A DNA stretch of 64,000 nt from Budorcas taxicolor (taxonomy: Eukaryota; Chordata; Mammalia; Artiodactyla; Bovidae): positions 86,556,170 through 86,620,169 of the forward strand of contig NC_068910.1 of the NCBI RefSeq assembly GCF_023091745.1, written 5' to 3'. How positions within the stretch are numbered: the first letter of the stretch is position 1; every line of letters starts with the position of its first letter. The notes under the pieces are model-generated. The model saw only the letters and a list, made by a program, of their open reading frames with translations. It made no database searches and was not told the DNA's origin. Of this stretch, positions 32,850-43,689 are shown piece by piece. The position numbers and the translations under genes are program-made.

Positions 32850-33235
32850 GCACCACAACAGTCCCAAGGCACTGTCAAAAGACCAACGAGTGGGTGGTTG
32901 CCTACTTCCTGGAAATCTCCACCCCTTCCCCCAAATTGCTGGAATAATCTTCCCACTCATTAGCACATGAAATTACCCAGTCCATAAAAACTAACCACAC
33001 CACGTTTCACAGCCGCACTTGCCCTCTGAGATGGCCCACACTCTGCCTGTGGGGTGTGCTTCTCTCTGAATCTGAATAAATCCACTTCTTACCTATCACT
33101 TGTCTCTCCCTGAATTCTTTCTGTGATGAGACATTGAGAACCTGAGCTTCATTAGGTCCTGAAACCAAATACCATGCGTTTTGGCTGGGTTCTAGTCCCA
33201 GCACATGGGTTCAAGTCCCAATCTGGGGTAAATGG
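32850..33235 (+). mobile_element. Ruminant endogenous retrovirus LTR, sense (family A)
   Basis: CCTCTGAGATGGCCCACACTCTGCCTGTGGGG, then AATAAA at 33075-33080 with TCCACTTCTTACC, then CTGTGATGAGACATTGAGAACCTGAG. These blocks match, in inverse orientation, the LTR at 28610-29148. No primer-binding site or coding sequence is evident downstream. Confidence 0.72.
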
Positions 33236-34006
33236 TTTCAAATGTATCATTATATTAATTCCAGACTGGACTTCTTCTCATTCTAGTGCTTTCCCCACAA
33301 ATCCTTCAGTTTATTATTCTAAAACAACCTGTCTATCATCTGTCAACCTAAAATTTGATTGCTGAATTGTAGCAGAATATGTCATTACAAAATATGTCAT
33401 TTTGGCGTAATGATTATTTTGGGCTCAAGACAATTAAGAAAAATCAGAAAAAAAGAAAAGCTCTTTACCTATTTGTCTAAGCAGGACATAAATTTATAAA
33501 ACTGTTTCCCCCCGCCCCCCCACCCTCCATCTTGAAAGGATAGAAGTTAATCACCAAAGGCAACTCTAGATCCTTATCAGTCCATAGACAGCACCTGAGA
33601 ATCCTCAGTAACAAATTTTACTGAATAACTATCTTCCATTAGCTTTCCCATATATTTATATTTATCTTCATATTTATCTTCATAATTTGCTCCCCTAGAT
33701 GCTCAATGTCCTTTTCCCCTGTCTTACCATTTCCCTAAAAAAATTTATTGTTCTTTTGTTAAGGTGCCATACCAACCCAAGTTCTAACCACTGAGTTAGT
33801 CATCACTGACTACTTTTATGCGTGTGAACTGTGCATGTGTTAAAAACTTCTGTTTTTATTCTGTTACTAATTATCTCTTGTTTGTCTAACTTACCAGGCA
33901 TCAGCCAATGAACCTAAGACAAGTAGAAGGAAAATAGTCCCTGTCCCCTACCCCAAACTACCATGCTCATGCTTTAAAACCTCTGTTCGCTTTTTAATTA
34001 CTGCTG
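33236..34006. other. Unassigned DNA
   Basis: Includes a C-rich run at about 33508-33524. No gene recognised. Confidence 0.45.
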
Positions 34007-34312
34007 CTGCTGCTGTTGTTCAGTTGCTAAGTTGTTTCCAACTCTTTGTGACCCTGTGGACTGTAGCACGTCAGGCTCCCCTGTCCTTCACTATCTCCCA
34101 GAATTCGCTGAGATTCATGTCCACTGAGTCATGTCCATGAATGCTCTCTAACCATCTCATCCTCTGTCGCCCTCTTCTCCTTTTGCCTTCAATCTTTCTC
34201 AGCATCAAGGTCTTTTCCAATGAGCCAGCTCTTTAAATCAGGTCTCCAAAGTATTGTAGCTTCAGCTGCAGCAACAGTCCTTCCTTCTAATGAATACTCA
34301 GGGTTGGCATAC
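34007..34312 (-). mobile_element. Old BovB 3' fragment
   Basis: Antisense and more divergent: GTTGTTCAGTTGCTAAGTTGTTTCC after a GCT repeat, CTTCACTATCTCCCAGAATTCG, CAACCATCTCATCCTCTGTCG-like text and CAGCATCAAGGTCTTTTCC. It has several small duplications. Confidence 0.85.
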
Positions 34313-34399
34313 CTAGAGAATAAAATACCATTTCCATAGATGACTCTTCCAAACTAAGCTGCAACCTGTTTTTCCAACCATTCTTTTCCAACACATATT

Positions 34400-34611
34400 C
34401 TGTGTGTGTTAATCACTCAGTCATGTTTAACTCTTTGCAACCCCATGGACTATTGCCTACCAGGCTTCTCTGTCCATGGAATTCTCCAGACTAGAATACT
34501 AGAGTGGGTTGCTAGTCCCTTCTCCAGGGGATCTTCCCAACCCAGGGATCAAACCCAGGTCTCCCACATTGCAGGCAGATTCTTAACCTTCTGAGCCACC
34601 AGGGAAGCCCC
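34400..34611 (-). mobile_element. Bov-tA SINE
   Basis: Antisense: TAATCACTCAGTCATGTTTAACTC, CTGTCCATGGAATTCTCC, GGATCTTCCCAACCCAGGG and CTGAGCCACCAGGGAAGCCCC. Confidence 0.95.
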
Positions 34612-34920
34612 TGAGGCTTTATTTGAGCAAACATCAATTCAAATTGGGCAGCACCAAACTGAAAGGAGTTAAGAATGCTCCATTGACTGGGGTAAAGCTT
34701 GTATAGAGAAGATAGGAAAATAGAGCAAAGACGTTATTTGACTGGCTATAGCTTATGGGATTGCTTTATTTGGAAAAGCCTCTTTGGATGTCTGTCATTA
34801 GTTGTCCTTAAGCTTCTTTTTCTCAGATTCTAGCATGCTGATCTTGGTTTAGGTTTTGCTTTGCTTACACAGGCCACCAAGGGGTTGGGACTACCCCAGT
34901 CTAATGGCCTTGTTTAATTA
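34612..34920 (-). mobile_element. Endogenous retrovirus LTR, antisense (family C)
   Basis: On the minus strand it ends with TTTGCTCAAATAAAGCCTCAG (AATAAA; complement 34618-34623), preceded by CAGTTTGGTGCTGCCCAATTTG. The shape is a U3-R-U5 3' end. No internal retroviral sequence is attached. Family unnamed. Confidence 0.6.
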
Positions 34921-34985
34921 AATATATATAGATTCAATATATAAAACTTCATATATATACACTTATATATGTATAAAATATATTT

Positions 34986-35457
34986 TGCCAACAAATGTCC
35001 ATCTATTCAAAGCTTTGGTTTTTCCAGTAGTCATGTATGGATGAGAGAGTTGGACTATAAAGAAAGCTGAACATCAGAGAATTGATGCTTTGAACTGCGG
35101 TGTTGTTGAAGACTCTTGAGAGTCCCTTGGACAGCAAGGAGATCTAACCAGTCCATCCTAGAGGAAATCAACCCTGAATATTCACTGGAAGGACTGATGC
35201 TGAAGCTGAAGCTCCAATACTTTCATCATCTGATGAGAAGAACTGACTCATTTGAAAAGACCCAATGCTGGGAATGATTGAAGGCAGGAAGAGATGGGGA
35301 CAAAAGAGGATGAGATGGTTGGATGACATCACTGACTCAATGAACATGAGTTTGAGTAAGCTCTGAGAGTTGGTAATGGAAGGGAAGCCTGGTGTGCTGC
35401 AGTCCATGGGGTCAGAAAGAGTTGGACATGGCTGAGTGACTGAACTGAACTGAACTG
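34986..35457 (+). mobile_element. BovB LINE 3' fragment with exact 11-bp target-site duplication
   Basis: Sense copy from GCCAACAAATGTCCATCTATTC to the tail GACTGAACTGAACTGAACTG. It is flanked by AAAATATATTT at 34975-34985 and 35458-35468 (identical). It encodes only part of the C-terminal region. It inserted into a very AT-rich stretch. Confidence 0.96.
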
Positions 35458-35468
35458 AAAATATATTT

Positions 35469-37557
35469 ATGTAAATATAAAATTTAAAATTTAATATGCA
35501 TAAACAATCATATAATTTTAATGTCAGATATTTATGTTATATATTTAATACATCATTACTTAAACATATATGTTAAAGAAAAATAAAGAGACATGGAGAA
35601 TTGATCAGGAGTTTCAAAATCTCTAAGACAAAGTCCCAAACAAGAAAAAAAAAAAAAAAAAGAAATTACACAGGAGAAAATGGAGAAGGCAGAGGAGTAT
35701 TAGGAGGAGCAAAGTCATGCAAGATAAAGAAAAGACCAAGTGCCAACTGGGTACAAAATGAAAGATTTATATCTAGGCACCAAAAGAACTAGACATCTCC
35801 TTTAGAATTCTCTGTCTGAGGGCAGCAAAAGTGTGAGTGTGCAAAATCAATGTATTTTCAAACACAAAATGAGTTATTTTACTTACCACTTCTTTTGAAA
35901 AATGTAATTGTGGTTTCTCTTCAAACCAGCAAAGAAAGGAATTGAAGAAATAGAAGTCATAGGATCTAAGAAATAGTGGCCGTAACACAAAAGAACCATG
36001 AAAAGAAATCCCCTCAGAGTGGGCTCTGTGGCATGTGAGAAGAAAAATGGTCAGAGTTGGAACATGAATATCAAGGTTTCTAACCACAGTGTTTTTAAGA
36101 ACAAAAGGATTAACCTTAACATGTAGTAAACTTGAAAGGCAGGATTATCCTGAGGATGAAGTAAAAGCTCAAGTGTCTTCTTTCAGTAAGGACAATTAAA
36201 AGAAGATTGAAAACTCAAAGAAAAGAAAAGAAAAGATCTATGTGAGGAAGCCTCAAAAAATACAAAGAAAAGTGCAATATGGGATGATTTTGAACTCCTC
36301 ATGGTGTGGAAGGAAAGAAAACCCCTTGACTTTCCCTCTTGCAGTGTTGTTTGTCACGTGGATAAGGCTTAGTGAAACAGGATTATACCATTCTGCCTAG
36401 TTCTGTGGTGATTAATAATTACTGTAATTATAATATTGAAAACATTTATTGGTTCTGAATTTTAAAATATAAAATAGACAAAAAGTCATATATTTAATTA
36501 ATTATAATGGTAATATATAACTTAAATAATATGAATTCGGCCATGTAAAAAATAATGGCACAGCTAAGAAAATATGGGGGAAAGGAGGCAGAAAGAGGTG
36601 GAGAAGTGCTAATTTTTTTATCTTAATATCAGGACTTAAGGAGTTAATGCACGTCAACTTTGATAAATACAGTTTGGTAATAACGTGATTAGTACAACAT
36701 TAAGGGAGTGGAAATCAACTGGAAATAGAGAGGGTAAAAGCTCGGCAAATTCATCACCCTTCATGTGAAAAAGCAAAGATATTTTAAGTTGTAAATCTGA
36801 GGCTTTACATTTGTTAAACAATTTAAGGTGTTAATGTAAAATGGAGGTATAAATGTACAGTTTAATGCAGGAATTGCAAATTGGTAGCCCACAAGCAAAT
36901 TCTGCAAAAGAAGCCTTTTTTTTTTTTTTTCCCATATAATGTTTGTAAAAATTAAGAAACATAACCAAAACATTCATATTTCCCATTTTTCTTGAGGAAA
37001 AAAAGTGGAAGAAAGATCTAGCAGCATTTAAATTTGCATTCCTGCATGGGAGCAATTAACCAGAGCTGACAAACAGGCCTCCCTTAGATGGAGCTTGTGC
37101 TATGCCATTGAGCACATTCCTCAGCCCTCCACCTGTGTTCCTTATGCCCTGCTTAATTTGTTTACTTTGCCTGCCTGGTCTTTGTGAGACTGAAGTTCAT
37201 GATCCTCATTGAGAGTTGGAAGTTAAACACCAGACGAACCACACATGGTTCAAGCTTGGTTCTTCCACGGAAGTGGGAAGAGTATAGTTTGGAAGATAAT
37301 AACTTTTCAATTCTACCCTTCAGTACAGTTTGAACCAGACTTTCCATTTTTATGTCTGTTTGTCTATTTGTGTCTATTGTCTATGTGTGTTTTTTTGTCT
37401 ATGTATGTCTATGTCTACATCTTATCTGTGCCCGGCCACAAACTGGTTCAGAGATGAAGCTCTGGAAGGAATAAACAGACCCTAGTCTAGAAGAAGGGTC
37501 AAATGCAATGGAAGATGACTTTCCAGGTAATAATTCGTCGCCAGGGGTCCATAGATG
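35469..37557. other. AT-rich unassigned DNA
   Basis: Contains an A run (about 35645-35662), an AAAAG repeat (about 36217-36236) and a GTCTAT-rich stretch (about 37350-37425). No gene recognised. Part of 36860-36940 loosely resembles an eroded hAT fossil but is not called. Confidence 0.45.
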
Positions 37558-37745
37558 TGCATGCTCAGTCGTTTCAGTCATGTCTGACTCTTTGCAACCC
37601 CATGGACTGTAGCCTGCTAGTCTTCTCTGTCCCTTGAATTCTCCAGGCAAGAATACTGGAATGGGTTGCCGTGGCCTCCTCCAAGGAATCTTCCCAACCC
37701 TGGGACTGAACCCGTGTCTCTTATGTCTACCTGCATTGCCAGGGG
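37558..37745 (-). mobile_element. Bov-tA SINE, left part (split by L1)
   Basis: Antisense: GCATGCTCAGTCGTTTCAGTC, CTCCAGGCAAGAATACTGG, GGAATCTTCCCAACCCTGGG and ACCTGCATTGCCAGGGGAGTTC. The last 25-30 bases of the head are displaced to 37966-37996. Confidence 0.92.
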
Positions 37746-37965
37746 AGTTCTTTTTTGTTTGTTTTTTAATTTATTTATTTTAATTGGAGGCTAATTACTT
37801 TACAATATTGTAGTGGTTTTTGCCATACATTGACATGAATCAGCCATGGGTATACATGCGTCCCCCATCCTCAATCCACCTCCCATCTCTTCTCCATCCC
37901 ATCCCTCAGGGTCATCCCAGTTAACTGGCCCTGAGCGCCCTGTCTCATGCATCGAACCTGGACAC
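37746..37965 (-). mobile_element. Bovine-type L1 3' end inserted in a Bov-tA
   Basis: The T-rich left edge is a reversed poly(A) tail. It is followed by AATTGGAGGCTAATTACTTTACAATATTGTAG, CATTGACATGAATCAGCCATGGG and GGTCATCCCAGTTAACTGGCCC, the complement of the ruminant L1 3' UTR. GGAGTTCTTTT and GGGGTTCTTTA at the two junctions look like the target duplication. Confidence 0.88.
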
Positions 37966-37996
37966 CAGTGGGGTTCTTTACCATTAGTGCCACCTA
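37966..37996 (-). mobile_element. Bov-tA SINE, right part
   Basis: GGTTCTTTACCATTAGTGCCACCT completes the tRNA-derived head of the SINE begun at 37558. Confidence 0.85.
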
Positions 37997-38029
37997 TAAA
38001 TAAAAGAAAAAATTAGAATGACTTGCCTG

Positions 38030-38400
38030 CTGATGGATGTAATATACTTTTTCTCTGCTCCTGCTTGTGGCCAACTGCTAACTCTCACAAACAACCATGT
38101 GCTCCTCTACATTCCCTAGCCTTCTTGGCTGGATGTTGCAATTAATTGACTAGACTCTTGCAGGCAAAATGTAGGCATATGTAATATAAGCTAATCCAAA
38201 GCCTGACCCATAAACCTTTCCCAAGCAACCTTTCAGATCTCTTTTCCTCCCTCAGCAACTTGAAAGCCAAGTGTTCAAGATGTCTTATCTACAAGACAGA
38301 GGGCATCTGTCTCACCCATATTGGACTGTGATGTAAGAAAGAAATGAGATTTTGTTGTGAGATTTGGGGGATTTCTGTTCCAGCAGTTACTGTTTATTAC
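38030..38400 (+). mobile_element. Probable ancient ERVL/MaLR-like LTR
   Basis: GCATATGTAATATAAGC, CCCATAAACCTTTCCC and the end GAAATGAGATTTTGTTGTGAGATTTGGGGG with TTCCAGCAGTTAC resemble the 3' half of an old mammalian LTR in sense orientation. Divergence is high and the family is not determined. Confidence 0.45.
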
Positions 38401-38409
38401 TTAAACTGG

Positions 38410-38490
38410 GGCCTCTCTGTTTCAAAATCACCAAGAGGGCTTGTTGAAACACAAATTGCTCACAGGCGATTTAATACTGTCTCCTACATA
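38410..38490. mobile_element. MER20-like hAT-Charlie fragment
   Basis: AAATCACCAAGAGGGCTTGTTGAAACACAAATTGCT is the MER20 core string with a few changes. Both ends are lost. Confidence 0.65.
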
Positions 38491-39958
38491 CTGGCATTGA
38501 AGACATGCTTATTGTAACTTGTCTGCACTGAAATGAAGATGTAGAAAGCATGGATGATGCCAGATTTTCAAGATGTAACATAAAGGGTGCATTCGTCATC
38601 CCTGAGACAAACTATAAGCAGTCCAGAAAGTGATGACTTCAAGTTACCTTGAAGCACAATTTCAATTGCAGCATGATTATGATCTTCTGGGAAACCAGAG
38701 GGCAGACAGATCAGCCTCCGCTATTGAGAGGTCAACCCTGTTGAGAAAAATCATGGATCAAACTGCAGGTGAAAGTATAGGAGAGAAAAAAACCTGACAC
38801 TACCAACACTGGTCCAATGCTATCATAAGAAAGTCACATCGTGGGGTCCTAAGTGCCACCATCTCATACCTATACGTTGATCTATAACAGTTTTAAATAG
38901 GAACTCTTCATTTCTGAATAAAAGGAATAATAAAAAGTTAACTGTCAGAGGAAGGAAAATACCCAGTAGGAATACCACAATTTTAAGTCAAGAACATTGG
39001 CAGAAAAAGAATGCATTTCTAATGACCAAGGAGTGACAGGCTCAACCCTAGAGGTTAAAAGCAGTGATTAGACAAAATTCAATTTTCTTCTTCTCTTTTC
39101 AGATATGAAAAATGTGCATCTATGTAGTAGGTCTTTCAAAAGTATCTGTCACAACAGTGATTTTACCGTATTACCAAATTTGTCACTGTTCTTTTTCAAA
39201 AAGGTAGTTTTGCATCCTCTTCAATAGCTTCATACCCTTCTTGTGCATTCTGCCACAAGCCACACAAACAAGTCTCTCTTTTTATATATAAAGATATAAA
39301 ACACTATTAGTTTAGGATTTAATGTACTAATATTTAATTTGTTAATTGCTTCATCATAATATGATAATAAATTATCCATATTTTCCCAGAAACTACTCTT
39401 TCTATTTCATTTATTTCCCTTAGATTTTTTTGCATAGATGAAATCATAGAAATTTCTGCTTGGACATTGCTATTAATATTCCTGAGCAGAACTTTGTAGC
39501 TTCTAGTTATTAATTGAGAGTCAAATGAGAATGGTCTGATTACATTATTTGATTTTTCCCATTCTACTTGCAATCCAATGGGATGTTCACTCTTGATGTT
39601 ATTAACTCTTCATGTTTTAATTTTAATCTTAGTTTATAAGCCTTCTGTTGTCCTTAACTCTACAGGTCAAAAAATAGATTTAGTTTTTCTTCATCCTCTT
39701 GAAATCTGATAACAGATAATGATGAACTAGAATGGATTTTATTACAGTTTTCATGTTCAAAATTTTTAAAATTTCCAACTACTCAGGAAAAGATAGTTTT
39801 TAGTTCTATTTTATTCATATTGTTTTTACAATAGAATTATTAACTATTGATTATTTAAAAAGCATTGTGCTAGGTGCTGATGAAGATTCAAACATCAAAA
39901 AGACACAACATTCTCTATCTTCTTAGAGCATAAAGTAGGGTGACTTAACAAGTACTTA
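38491..39958. other. Unassigned DNA
   Basis: AT-rich. At 39858-39930 a GCATTGTGCTAGGTGCTGATG string resembles a common ancient MIR/L2-like motif. No gene. Confidence 0.45.
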
Positions 39959-40172
39959 TGGGCTTTCCTGGTGGCTTAGTCAGTAAAGAATATGCCTGCA
40001 ATACAGGAGACCCAGGTTCAATCCCTGAGTCAAGAAGATCCCCAGGAGAAGGAAATGGGTACTCACTCCAGTATCCTTGCCTGAGAAATCCCATGGACAG
40101 AGGAGCCTGGTGGGCTACAGTCCATGGGGTCACAAACAGTTGGACACGGCTGAGCAATTAAGCCACCACCAA
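39959..40172 (+). mobile_element. Bov-tA SINE, full length
   Basis: TGGGCTTTCCTGGTGGCTTAG, GGTTCAATCCCTGAGTC, ACTCACTCCAGTATCCTTGCC and GTCCATGGGGTCACAAACAG with GGACACGGCTGAGCAATTAAG. Confidence 0.95.
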
Positions 40173-40639
40173 TGTGGTCTGGATAGTTATTTAAATGAGA
40201 CAACATGTCCCAAATGGAGTCATTTCTGCTAAGTCCACATCACCAAGCCAGGACTTAATACCTAACTTGATTACAGTTTCAGCCTTTCCAGGAGTGGAAT
40301 CTTAACTCAGTCAGTCTGAAATGACCTGGTCAGCACAAGTGAGGTAACCTTTCTGATAGATGCCTGCTGTCCCCTAAAGGGAGGTGACCTTGCCACAATA
40401 AGCTACTCTTTGCTAGTAACTTTCACCCCTTCTGCCTCCCAAAGTCTTCCATTTCATACATCTACTCGGAGCTCCTTTCTATTTGCTAGCTGGAATGTTG
40501 CCCAACTGTGTATCATCAGATAAAGTAAAAAAAAAATCTTTAAAATTTACCCAGGTGAATTTTTGTTTTTTAACATAGTAAATGTGAAGTTCCTTTAGAA
40601 AAGCAGAACTTAAGCACTATATATCAGAAGGTAAATTGT
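40173..40639. other. Unassigned DNA
   Basis: Nothing recognised. Confidence 0.4.
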
Positions 40640-41420
40640 TTGTAAGAGGAATCAGTGACGGTTTCGTGGTCACCTAAATGAGATCTTGAACAAGTAAGTG
40701 TAGGATATTGATTGCAGAGAAGGCAAGTGTAGATGGGAAGAGAAGGTGGTACTATTCAGAGCATTTCAGGGCTGGAATAACTCTGGAGGGTGCTTATAAA
40801 GACAGAGGTGCATATCAGTAGTGATAAGGCTGATAGAAGGCATTAAAAAGTTTAAATGTAACATTCAGGAGTATGGAGTTTGCCCTGTGGTCCTCAACGG
40901 TGTGACAGATGAGTGAGAGATTGACAGTTTTGTTTCAAGAAGATTATATGATGATAAGTGAAGTCGTTCAGTCGTGTCCAACTCTTTGTGACCCCGTGGA
41001 CTGTAGTCTACCAGGCTCCTCATCCATGGCATTTTGTACAAATAAATTAAGAAAAGCCTGAAGATCAGATTTAGGTGATGGGAGAGAAATTATGTTGGAA
41101 AGCCAAAGGAGGAATCAAAGATAACTCTGAAGTTGAAAGGCTGGTCAACAGGGTGAATGATGACTTTATATGCTACAAAAAAAAGAAGTCAGGGAAGAAG
41201 CTTGTTTGAGGAAACATGTTACTACAGACTTGCAAGTTTAAAATGATATTGGGATACAGGAGGGGAAAGGCAGAGCGGGTAAGTGAGGAAATGGAGCTGG
41301 AGCTCCAAAGAGGGCTGGGCGTTAGTGTGAAAGATTTGGAAAATGGCTAAAGATATAGTGGGGGTGACTGAAATCAAGTGGAAGAGTTTGGAGACAGAAA
41401 GGTAGAAAGCTAATAGTTAT
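40640..41420. repeat. Ancient purine-rich interspersed repeat, unnamed
   Basis: Carries a run of phrases common to an old mammalian repeat: TTCAGGAGTATGGAGTTTGCCCTG, GGAGGAATCAAAGATAACTCTGAAG and GGCTGGTCAACAGGGTG. The same type of sequence appears at 59300-59700. I cannot name the family. A Bov-A piece interrupts it at 40957-41035. Confidence 0.4.
40957..41035 (-). mobile_element. Bov-A/Bov-tA 3' fragment
   Basis: AAGTCGTTCAGTCGTGTCCAACTC and CGTGGACTGTAGTCTACCAGGC, stopping at CATCCATGGCATTTT. The tRNA head is absent. Confidence 0.88.
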
Positions 41421-43452
41421 TCAGGACCAGCATCATTTAATTTACTTTATTCATACTAAATTCAAACACTAAAACTGACACAGCTCCCGGAACCTCTATA
41501 ATAGAGAGAATGGTCAACTAGGTCAAATGTTACAGAAAGAGGTAAATCTAGGGATCTCTGCCTTTGGGATTAAAATCATGACTGAGAGAAACTATGTCTT
41601 GTTTATTTCCTCAGGTCAAATGGAGATTTGGCAGTTAGCTAGGTCATCTGACGGAGTCAGAAACCAAACGGGATAATTCCTATCTCCCCCAATCCACCTG
41701 GAGTCTGAATCATTCGTTTGGATTTTCCAGAATTGACCACATCGTGTTGTAACACTGTCTTCTGGCTAAACAGCATGCTTCTTAAGGGTAGGGCTTTGGC
41801 CTCACAAATGAGTTAACCCTTAACGAAGCTTAAGACATTTTTGTTAGAAAAAATAAGTAGTTAAATAAAAATGGGCCTCCATTGTATAAAGATCCTAAAC
41901 CATTTGTAATTAGGAATAAAGGAGAACCAAGGATTCAGTTTCAGGACCAGTAGAATGCTGGTGAACAGACAGCTACTGATGATAAAGATAATTTAGAGGC
42001 CCTAGAATTAGACAATAGATCAGTCTTCCCACTGCTATCAGAGAGACAGGCTTCATGGATTAACTGTTATTCCCAATTTACAAATGAGTTTATAGTTTAT
42101 AAACTATATATATATATATGCTTCTATATAGTTTATAGAAGCAGATGGTTAAGTCACTTCTAGAAGACCATAATGTGTCAACAGGAGATCAGAACTTGAA
42201 GGAACTGATTTAGCATAGAGCTCAGAGTCTGTAACCTAACTGAGAGTTCCCTTGAAACTCTGAGTCTCAGATAAAGTTTATCCCTGAGGTATGAAGGTTT
42301 TCCCTGAGGTTCATTTTACATGAACAACTCAGAGGAGCTATGCACCTTTTGTTGTTACCTTTTTAAAAATCATATCTTCTTAATTAAAGACAAAGTGGGA
42401 ATTTCTGATTGAAAAATAAAAATAAGAATGGTAAATCTTACCCCACTCCCATCTTCCCCAGAAATAAACATGTGCTGCATAATGGAGAAATACGGGACAA
42501 ACATATTTACTCATGTCTTATCCAGCACCTTTAAAATGAGTAAGTGGATTGTTACCATCCCTTGTAAGAGGTATATTAGATATGGTTTAATAGGTTTATT
42601 TCTTCAATACAACTAGGAATAAGCTGAGGTGAAGTCACAGGTTCTTTTTTGACCTCACTGCAATCTTGAAACAGGGCACGGAAGAGTTAACTTGAGGCCC
42701 AGACTGCCTCCTGCTGATCAGTAAGGAGTGAGAGCTGCAGCTGAATGTCAGTAGCTCCTGTGAACTTGGGTAACCCAGCTGAGCCCTCGGCTTGCCAGTG
42801 CTGGAGGAGGTAATCGGCTTGACCCGGGTGACCTTCCTGAGGCCATGTTCTGTCCTGCATCTGGACGCTTCTTTGCATATGCCTCCTACATGCTGCTCTT
42901 TTGCACCCCTTTGAGAAGAACTGAACCTGAGTCAACCTTAAGAGGAAGCACAATATAAATTAGTCAATGCTGGTGACAGGTTGCACAATATTGTAGGTGA
43001 TTAGGAAAAATAAAACATCAAGAAGATTTCCAGGAACAGCTATGACAACGACCCTTCCAGCACTGAAGGTTATATAAGAGTTCTGTCAGCACCTCACAGT
43101 TTCTTTGTGGAAGTTGTGTCTCATCAAATGCTTTCAACTTTCTGGTGTTACTAAATTGATTTGCTGTTGTTTATTGTTTATTTGCCACTATTTTCACTGC
43201 ATCCCAAGGATGCCACACACCAAATTTCATCATATATTAAGAGTGTATTTCCTATGATTTTTGTTGAATTTTGAAAGAACATTCTATGTATTCTGTTCAG
43301 GAAAAGAAACTTGATCAATAATTAAACTCCTCTCTACCTGTGTCTAAATACACTGTCATTAAAAGAATCTTATTCATGAACAGAGAGTGTGAATGCTAAT
43401 TCCGCTGTTTAACTCCACAGTTTACATAACCAAGTAGAGCACAGCCAACAGT
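41421..43452. other. Unassigned DNA with a palindrome
   Basis: No gene recognised. It contains an 18-bp palindrome (listed separately) and a TA repeat. A higher-GC segment at 42690-42950 has an 88-codon minus frame without domains. Confidence 0.45.
42091..42119. repeat. 18-bp perfect palindrome plus TA repeat
   Basis: TATAGTTTATAAACTATA at 42091-42108 equals its own complement. It is followed by TA repeats to about 42119, and TATATAGTTTATAGAAGC shortly after repeats half of it. Confidence 0.85.
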
Positions 43453-43676
43453 GTGTGCATGCTAAGTCACCTGAGTCATGTCTGACTCTTTGTGACCCTA
43501 TGGACTGTCGCCCACCAGGCTCCTCTGTCCATGGGATTCTCCAGGCAAGAATATTGGAGTGGGTTGCCATGCCCTCCTCCAGGGGATCTTCCTGACCCAG
43601 GAATCGAACCTGCATCTCTTTCATCTCCTGCATCAGTGGGCTTGTTCTTTACCACTAGCACCACCTGAGAAGTCCA
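43453..43676 (-). mobile_element. Bov-tA SINE
   Basis: GTGCATGCTAAGTCACCTGAGTCATGTC, CTCTGTCCATGGGATTCTCCAGG, GGGTTGCCATGCCCTCC, CAGGAATCGAACCTGC and CACTAGCACCACCTGAGAAGTCC. Confidence 0.95.
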
Positions 43677-43689
43677 TGACTTGTTATAT

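Noticed and set aside
28610..33235. A provirus between two LTRs
   Set aside because: The LTRs face opposite ways and the interior consists of BovB, Bov-tA and unassigned DNA with no retroviral coding sequence.
36810..37060. Second hAT fossil near GCAAATTGGTAGCCCACAAGC
   Set aside because: Only a short phrase resembles the family, and no ends or target duplication could be found.
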